This document shows positions 59,487 to 64,000 of a DNA stretch of 64,000 nt, in pieces. The notes below the pieces were generated by a model. That model was not told the origin of the DNA, ran no database searches, and worked only from the letters and a program-made list of their open reading frames with translations. This DNA is from JASMHC01 sp964453855 (GTDB lineage: Bacteria; Pseudomonadota; Alphaproteobacteria; Rhodobacterales; Rhodobacteraceae). Within the stretch, counting starts at the first letter, position 1, and the number at the start of each line of letters is the position of its first letter. Location: positions 6,653 through 70,652 of the forward strand of contig CAYVRN010000005.1 of the NCBI GenBank assembly GCA_964453855.1, in the 5' to 3' direction. Both the position numbers and the translations under genes were made by a program.

Positions 59487-59520
59487 TTTCATCTTTCCCT
59501 AAATACTCTGAGGGAGCGCG
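59487..59520 (-). repeat. dispersed intergenic repeat, copy C
   Basis: On the minus strand GCGCTCCCTCAGAGTATTT runs into AGGGAAAGATGAAA, ending a few bases from the DUF3726 stop. The 22-bp core (59487-59508) differs from the copy at 38.58 kb at one position. It fills the gap between convergent DUF3726 and molybdenum hydroxylase genes. Confidence 0.55.
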
Positions 59521-59554
59521 AGGGGGTAACATCCCCTCGCTTACCGCGACGCAA

Positions 59555-61756
59555 TCAGATTAACAGATCGAAGGTTTTCATCAAAGGCAGTTCCCGCGCA
59601 CGAATGCCCGTCAGGTCAAACAATGCATTCGCCAACGCAGGGGCGGCCGGCGGTGTTCCGGGCTCTCCGATCCCGCCCATATAGCGATTGTTTTCCAAAA
59701 TACGCACCTCGAAGCGCGGCGCGGTGTGCATCCGCAGCGCATCATAATCGGGGAAATTGAACTGCTCGACCTCACCGTCAGCAAAGGTGATCTCGCCGTA
59801 AGCCGCGGCAGACAAACCATAGATGGCCCCACCCACCATCTGCGCTTCGATATTACCGGGATCAAGTGCGATCCCCGGATCCACAGCGATCCAGCAGTTG
59901 GTTATTTTGATACCGCTTCCGGTATCCTGTACCTCGATAGCTTCCGCAACGGGCGTTCCGAAGGAATAGGTAAAGGCGACACCGCGCCCTATGCCTTCGG
60001 GCGTTTGCCCCGTCCAGCCAGACATCTCCCGCACCGTTTCTAGTAGCTTCGCCGAGGGTTCATGTTCGCGTCGGATCAATTCGAGCCGGAACTCCAGCGG
60101 ATCACGCCCAGCGGCATGGGCCATTTCGTCGATGAAACTGTCAAACACGAACCCGTTCGAAGACGCCCCAACCGAGCGCCAAAAACCGACAGGCAATCCC
60201 AAATCGGCCAGATAACCGCGCATGCGATAATTCGGAATGCCATAGGGCTGGTCAAAGCTACCTGTGACATTCTCTCGGTTGGGTCCGGGGATCGGCAACA
60301 CAGTCTGGCTGGCAAGTTGCCCGTCCAGCATCACTGCTTGACCATCTTTGACCACGCCCTTGAACCGCGCCAGCGCTGGCGGGCGGTATTTATCATGGCG
60401 CATATCTTCTTCCCGTGACCATGTGGTCTTTACAGGAACGCCCGGCATGGCTTTGGCTACCTTGGCAGCCATAACCGAAAAGTCCGTTTCAGCACGACGA
60501 CCGAAACCTCCGCCTAGATAGGGCGTGATAACTTCGACGTTTTCTGGATCAAGACCTACGACATTGGCGCATGCGGACTGAACTGAACCCGGTGCTTGGT
60601 TACCAGACCAAACCGTCAAACTGTCTGCGGTGTAAAGCGCCGTTGCGTTCATAGGTTCCATCGTCGCATGGGCCAGTGCCGGAACGTTGTACTCCGCCTG
60701 AACCAATGTCCCGTCGAACTTCTGCTCAACATCACCCTCATCCCGAGGGGTGGCGTTTGGTTCGTCTGCGAAAGTAGCTTTGAGTTGGGCAAATTGAACA
60801 TCCGTGTCAGCGTACTCTGCCTTCTCCCATTCGATCTCGACAGCATTGGCAGCCTGCATCGCCAACCATGTATTTGATGCGATCACCGCGATCCCATCGC
60901 CCAGGTCGACGATTTTTTCGATACCCGGCATGGTTTGAGCGGCTGTTGCGTCATACTGCTTCATGCCAGTCCGTCGTGGGTTCATACGAACGGTGGCAAA
61001 CTTCATTCCGTCCAAGCGAACATCTGCGCCGAACTCGGCTGCACCTGTGGCTTTGCCAAACATGTCGACACGGGGTTGGGTTTTGCCAAGCAGCCGCCAT
61101 TCGGATCGCGGGCGCAACTCGACACGCGGTGGGTCGATCCGAGCGGCTTCTTCTGCCAGTTCCTCATAGCTTAATGATGATCCGTCAGGCGCCGTAACGA
61201 CACCCCGTGCCGTCACCAATTCAGAGCGTTTTAGTCCCCAACGTTCCGCAGCGGCCTGTTTGAACGTTTCACGGGCCGACGCACCGATCTCTCGCATGCG
61301 ATCGAAACCGTCCTTCATGGCGGTAGACCCTCCGGTCATTTGGGTACCAAGCAGTTTGCTGATATCCCCAACAAAGCTGCGCATTCCGTGTTGGAAACCC
61401 TTAACTTTATAGTCGAGAAAAGGCAGAGCGGCTTCCATCAAAGCCGAGTTGTAATAGGCTTTTGCAGCGGGACCGTGGATAACGTTAACCTGATCAAGGT
61501 CCACATCCAATTCTTCGGCAATCAGAGCTGCCCAAGTGGTGTGCGTGCCCTGGCCCATCTCGGCACGGGGGGCGATCAGGGTGATACCTGTCTGATCAAC
61601 AAACAAAAACGGATTGAGCGTGATCTTATCCGGATCCCCTTCAAACGGGTTCGGATAGTCCTGATTGACCTTGTAGGCACCAAAAGCAACGCCGCCGACT
61701 ATGGCGACTGTTCCAAACAAAAATGTGCGACGGGCAATTTTTCCAAGTTTCGACAT
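59555..61756 (-). CDS. molybdenum hydroxylase large subunit (isoquinoline 1-oxidoreductase beta type)
   Basis: A 733-aa xanthine-dehydrogenase-family molybdopterin-binding subunit. It has a twin-arginine signal (KIARRTFLFGTVAIVGG), so the complex is exported folded. RAEMGQGTHTTWAALIAEEL and PYLGGGFGRRAE are cofactor-binding motifs, and the catalytic glutamate lies in GGIGEPGTPPAAPALANALFD near the C-terminus. It pairs with the 2Fe-2S subunit upstream; with no FAD subunit, electrons probably go to a cytochrome. Substrates in this group are N-heterocycles or aldehydes. modABC at 17.5 kb could supply molybdate. Confidence 0.9.
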   Translation of the reverse strand: MSKLGKIARRTFLFGTVAIVGGVAFGAYKVNQDYPNPFEGDPDKITLNPFLFVDQTGITLIAPRAEMGQGTHTTWAALIAEELDVDLDQVNVIHGPAAKAYYNSALMEAALPFLDYKVKGFQHGMRSFVGDISKLLGTQMTGGSTAMKDGFDRMREIGASARETFKQAAAERWGLKRSELVTARGVVTAPDGSSLSYEELAEEAARIDPPRVELRPRSEWRLLGKTQPRVDMFGKATGAAEFGADVRLDGMKFATVRMNPRRTGMKQYDATAAQTMPGIEKIVDLGDGIAVIASNTWLAMQAANAVEIEWEKAEYADTDVQFAQLKATFADEPNATPRDEGDVEQKFDGTLVQAEYNVPALAHATMEPMNATALYTADSLTVWSGNQAPGSVQSACANVVGLDPENVEVITPYLGGGFGRRAETDFSVMAAKVAKAMPGVPVKTTWSREEDMRHDKYRPPALARFKGVVKDGQAVMLDGQLASQTVLPIPGPNRENVTGSFDQPYGIPNYRMRGYLADLGLPVGFWRSVGASSNGFVFDSFIDEMAHAAGRDPLEFRLELIRREHEPSAKLLETVREMSGWTGQTPEGIGRGVAFTYSFGTPVAEAIEVQDTGSGIKITNCWIAVDPGIALDPGNIEAQMVGGAIYGLSAAAYGEITFADGEVEQFNFPDYDALRMHTAPRFEVRILENNRYMGGIGEPGTPPAAPALANALFDLTGIRARELPLMKTFDLLI

Positions 61757-61759
61757 ATC

Positions 61760-62221
61760 TTACCCCGACATTTTTGCTGCTGCTTCGTGAATGGCGGCCC
61801 GAATGCGCGGATAGGTTCCGCATCGGCACAGATTGCCTTGCATCGCATCGTCTATCTGCTGATCCGTCGGATTGGGTACCTCAGAAAGCAAAGCCGCAGC
61901 CTGCATGATCTGCCCAGACTGGCAATACCCGCACTGCGCGACCTGATGATCGACCCATGCTTGCTGAAGGATCGACAGGTTGTCGGGTTTACCAAGTGCT
62001 TCGATCGTCGTGACTTCCCCCGAGACATCGCCTAAGGGCACCTGACAGGATCGAACCGCTTCGCCGTCGATGTGGACTGTACAAGCACCGCATGCAGCCA
62101 CCCCACATCCAAATTTTGTACCAGTTAATCCAATTTCATCCCGCAGAACCCAAAGAAGAGGAACATTGTCGGGTAAGTCAATCGAATGAACCTGACCATT
62201 CACCTGAATTTCTCGCGCCAA
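61760..62221 (-). CDS. 2Fe-2S subunit of the molybdenum hydroxylase
   Basis: A 153-aa protein with a plant-type [2Fe-2S] domain (GCGVAACGACTVHIDG, with a further cysteine at EAVRSC) and an alpha-helical domain holding the second cluster (CGYCQSGQIM and LCRCGTY). It transfers electrons from the molybdenum site. No Tat signal of its own: it would hitch-hike with the large subunit. The start is TTG with GGGAGAG upstream. Three bases separate it from the large-subunit gene. Confidence 0.93.
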   Translation of the reverse strand: MAREIQVNGQVHSIDLPDNVPLLWVLRDEIGLTGTKFGCGVAACGACTVHIDGEAVRSCQVPLGDVSGEVTTIEALGKPDNLSILQQAWVDHQVAQCGYCQSGQIMQAAALLSEVPNPTDQQIDDAMQGNLCRCGTYPRIRAAIHEAAAKMSG

Positions 62222-62394
62222 AACTGCTCTCCCGGAAGTCTTTGCTTGAAGTACTATTTGGTCTTACGCGCTCAAAACACAAGCGGATCACTAAATAGCT
62301 TCCGCAAGGTCGCCTAAAATCGCCTGTCGAAAGGGCTTTTCTGCAAATTTCTTGACTTTATATGGAAATCGCCGCTGAATCCCGCTACGCAGCA

Positions 62395-62418
62395 AAAGCC
62401 GGAGAACGGTCCGGCTTT
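62395..62418. other. stem-loop upstream of small secreted protein gene
   Basis: AAAGCCGGA and TCCGGCTTT form a perfect 9-bp stem with a hexaloop, 32 bp before the ATG of the next gene. GTCTAATT follows. It may be a 5' leader hairpin; a possible TTGACT -35-like element lies about 45 bp further upstream. Confidence 0.5.
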
Positions 62419-62449
62419 GTCTAATTAATAATTGAGAGGTCAGAGACCA

Positions 62450-62761
62450 ATGAAACGTATTCTTGCAGCAGCATCACTTGCAGCAGCCTTGGGCGCTTCG
62501 GCAGCACAGGCAGAAACAAACTATATGATCGGCGCGACTTTCAGCCTTGGTGGCGGCGTAAGCGACATGGGTGTTTCGGCACGCATTCTAACCCCGCTGA
62601 GCGGCGACATCAGCTTTGGCGGCGGCGCAACATATTATGTCCAGTCGGGCACCATCGGTTATGACGCAATGGTTGCCTATCTAACTGGCAACATCGCTGC
62701 GGGTGCAGGTTACGACTTTGCAACCGGCATGCCGGTCTTCTCGTTGGGTTACTATCAGTAA
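62450..62761 (+). CDS. small secreted protein, possible outer-membrane type
   Basis: A 103-aa protein with a Sec signal peptide (MKRILAAASLAAALGASAAQA, cleaved near residue 21). The mature part alternates polar and hydrophobic residues with many Gly and Tyr (GATFSLGGGVSDMG, FSLGYYQ at the end), suggesting beta strands. The terminal aromatic pattern could point to an outer-membrane fold, though 80 residues is very small for a barrel. No family recognised. A strong terminator follows. Confidence 0.6.
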   Translation: MKRILAAASLAAALGASAAQAETNYMIGATFSLGGGVSDMGVSARILTPLSGDISFGGGATYYVQSGTIGYDAMVAYLTGNIAAGAGYDFATGMPVFSLGYYQ

Positions 62762-62785
62762 ACCTAACAAGACATTCAGAATTCT

Positions 62786-62815
62786 GGGCGGCTTTTGAAA
62801 AAAGGCCGCCCTTTT
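62786..62815 (+). terminator. rho-independent terminator
   Basis: GGGCGGC and GCCGCCC with inner CTTTT/AAAAG pairing, followed by TTTTCT. It ends the small secreted-protein gene. Confidence 0.85.
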
Positions 62816-62984
62816 CTCATTTCTCCAGTCACTGCCAAAGCACTAAACTGTCCGCTCCAACCAATCGAATGCAAGCTTGGCGCAGTCGGGCTCAGTTGAA
62901 TGGAGAAAACGATCAGCGCTACGGAGATATCTCCGTAATTTGTCCAGATTGCCGCAAACTCTGGTGTGAGCCAAAAGACTGACC

Positions 62985-63208
62985 GTGGGTGTCAGGACTT
63001 TGGTGCTGGACAGAGCCCCAACCGTCGGCATCCGCACCTATGCCGAGGTCAATCAGGGAAGCATCCACCTTCCCTTGTTGTCATACGAAAAACTCATCAT
63101 GGAAGGCAACTTTGGTAGCCTACCAAGCCCCTGCATCTGGACGAAGAAATTGACGACGCGCTCAAGGATTTCGTTGCCAAGAAGAAGGTCTCTATGAAAG
63201 ACATATAG
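62985..63208 (+). pseudogene. broken coding remnant before the flavin oxidoreductase gene
   Basis: A plausible frame (VGIRTYAEVNQGSIHLP, then SYEKLIMEGNFGSLP) runs to about 63125, where the neighbouring frame continues with KPLHLDEEIDDALKDFVAKK and ends KVSMKDI before a TAG. One missing or extra base would join them. The ending recalls the C-terminus of trimethylamine methyltransferase (MttB)-like proteins, but that link is tentative. The stop lies 19 bp before the next ATG. The region 62816-62984 holds nothing supportable. Confidence 0.35.
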
Positions 63209-63227
63209 TATTGAGGGAGCATAATAA

Positions 63228-64000
63228 ATGTCGAACGATCCGCTGCTGCAACCGTATCAGCTTAAACACCTGACCCTGCGCAATCGCATCATGACCACCA
63301 GCCATGAACCGGCCTACCCCGAAGACGGTATGCCGAAAGATCGCTATGCTGCTTATCATGCCGAACGCGCCAAGGCTGGGGTCGCGCTAACCATGACCGC
63401 CGGTTCGGCAGCAGTCTCAAAAGACAGCCCGCCAGTTTTCAACAACATTCTCGCTTATAAAGACGAAGTCGTGCCATGGATCAGGAACCTGACTGACGCG
63501 GTACATGAACATGGCGCGGCGGTGATGATCCAGCTGACCCACCTTGGACGCCGCACAGGCTGGGCTAAAGGGGACTGGTTGCCATCTGTGTCGTCATCGA
63601 AACACCGTGAACCGGCTCACCGCTCATTCCCGAAACTTGCCGAGGACTGGGATATCGAACGGATCATCTCTGACTTTGCCGATGCCACAGAACGCATGAA
63701 AGAAGGCGGCATGGACGGGATTGAACTTCAGGTCTACGGCCATTTGTTGGATCAGTTCTGGTCACCCCTGACCAACGATCTGGACGGCCCGTATGGTGGG
63801 CAGTCTTTGGAAAGCCGCCTGAAATTCCCCATGGACGTGTTAAAAGCGATCCGTGCCCGCGTGGGCAACGATTTCATTGTCGGCTTGCGCTACACAGCGG
63901 ATGAGGAAGATACCGCAGGGATCACACCCAAGGAAGGCATCGAGATTTCCAAGCGATTGGCCAACAGCGGGATGGTCGATTTTCTGAATGTTATCAAAGG
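63228..64000 (+). CDS. NADH:flavin oxidoreductase, DgcA-like, N-terminal part
   Basis: The N-terminal roughly 257 residues of an Old Yellow Enzyme/trimethylamine dehydrogenase-type protein, running off the window. The FMN barrel shows LKHLTLRNRIMTTSHEPAY, IQLTHLGRR, HLLDQFWSPLTND and YGGQSLESRLKFP. The SHEPAY..KDRYAAYHAERAKAG start is like dimethylglycine or N-methylproline demethylases (DgcA/HpbB-like, from memory), which also carry a C-terminal FAD/NAD region beyond this window. GAGGGAG precedes the ATG. It lies downstream of an M19/DUF3726 cluster, matching known neighbourhood associations. Confidence 0.82.
   Translation, partial: MSNDPLLQPYQLKHLTLRNRIMTTSHEPAYPEDGMPKDRYAAYHAERAKAGVALTMTAGSAAVSKDSPPVFNNILAYKDEVVPWIRNLTDAVHEHGAAVMIQLTHLGRRTGWAKGDWLPSVSSSKHREPAHRSFPKLAEDWDIERIISDFADATERMKEGGMDGIELQVYGHLLDQFWSPLTNDLDGPYGGQSLESRLKFPMDVLKAIRARVGNDFIVGLRYTADEEDTAGITPKEGIEISKRLANSGMVDFLNVIK

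Noticed and set aside
61340..62035. 231-codon plus-strand frame
   Set aside because: Antisense to both molybdenum hydroxylase subunits.
1..64000. tRNA, rRNA, CRISPR, insertion sequences, prophage or gene transfer agent genes
   Set aside because: Scanned by eye for cloverleaf ends, regular short repeats, transposases and capsid/portal genes; none found.

Overview
The window reads as a chromosomal segment of a marine Rhodobacteraceae (Roseobacter-group alphaproteobacterium). The evidence is gene order and content typical of that family: ftsE-ftsX-plsC, lysA-DUF2834-lipoprotein-argH divergent from tlpA, yidC-MOSC-yihA-argB, bztABCD, trxB divergent from an Lrp/AsnC gene, lgt-MidA-pgeF. It also shows moderately high GC coding sequence and tightly packed genes with many ATGA/TGATG overlaps. 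No rRNA, tRNA, CRISPR array, insertion sequence or prophage was recognised.

Layout. 0-3.6 kb: end of dapA, smpB, a mercaptopyruvate sulfurtransferase, an aromatic aminotransferase and a rhodanese. 3.7-9.0 kb (minus): a glycosyltransferase whose N-terminus is out of frame, a sterol-desaturase-type hydroxylase, and a coupled ftsE-ftsX-plsC-PPOX operon. 9.2-16.3 kb: zinc-ribbon membrane protein, lysA, two small envelope proteins, argH, tlpA, a rhodanese and lepA. 16.5-23.2 kb: an unknown membrane protein, a 59-aa membrane protein, modABC, an MFS carrier, DUF454, small ORFs and ttcA. 23.3-31 kb: an EAL-domain protein, yidC-MOSC-yihA-argB, a second sterol-desaturase-type protein, a ferredoxin-like protein and sixA. 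31-35.5 kb: the bztABCD amino-acid ABC transporter. 35.7-39.6 kb: crcB-rluC-HAD-ATP12 operon and a beta-hydroxyacid dehydrogenase. 39.6-40.7 kb: an AT-rich, gene-poor stretch with a 100-N scaffold gap flanked by identical 55-bp ends, probably an unmerged contig overlap. 40.8-51.5 kb: a secreted unknown protein, trxB/Lrp, a degenerate Hint protein, lgt-MidA-pgeF, ubiK, small stress-type genes, a CinA-like gene, sfsA and map.

51.5-64 kb is the accessory and most interesting part. It holds a DadA-like FAD oxidoreductase, an orphan TRAP substrate-binding protein, a LysR regulator with matching palindromes before itself and before its target, then aldehyde dehydrogenase, a divergent M19 dipeptidase-family protein, a 562-aa protein of no recognised family and a DUF3726 protein. 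Opposite them lies a two-subunit, Tat-exported molybdenum hydroxylase. The window ends in a DgcA-like NADH:flavin oxidoreductase. This looks like an uncharacterised catabolic route, possibly for an N-methylated or heterocyclic nitrogen compound (inference).

Other signals include four convergent gene pairs with overlapping or abutting stop codons, a dispersed intergenic repeat with core GAGTATTT..AAAGATGAA, a four-half-site operator between trxB and the Lrp gene, and a broken ORF before the DgcA-like gene.
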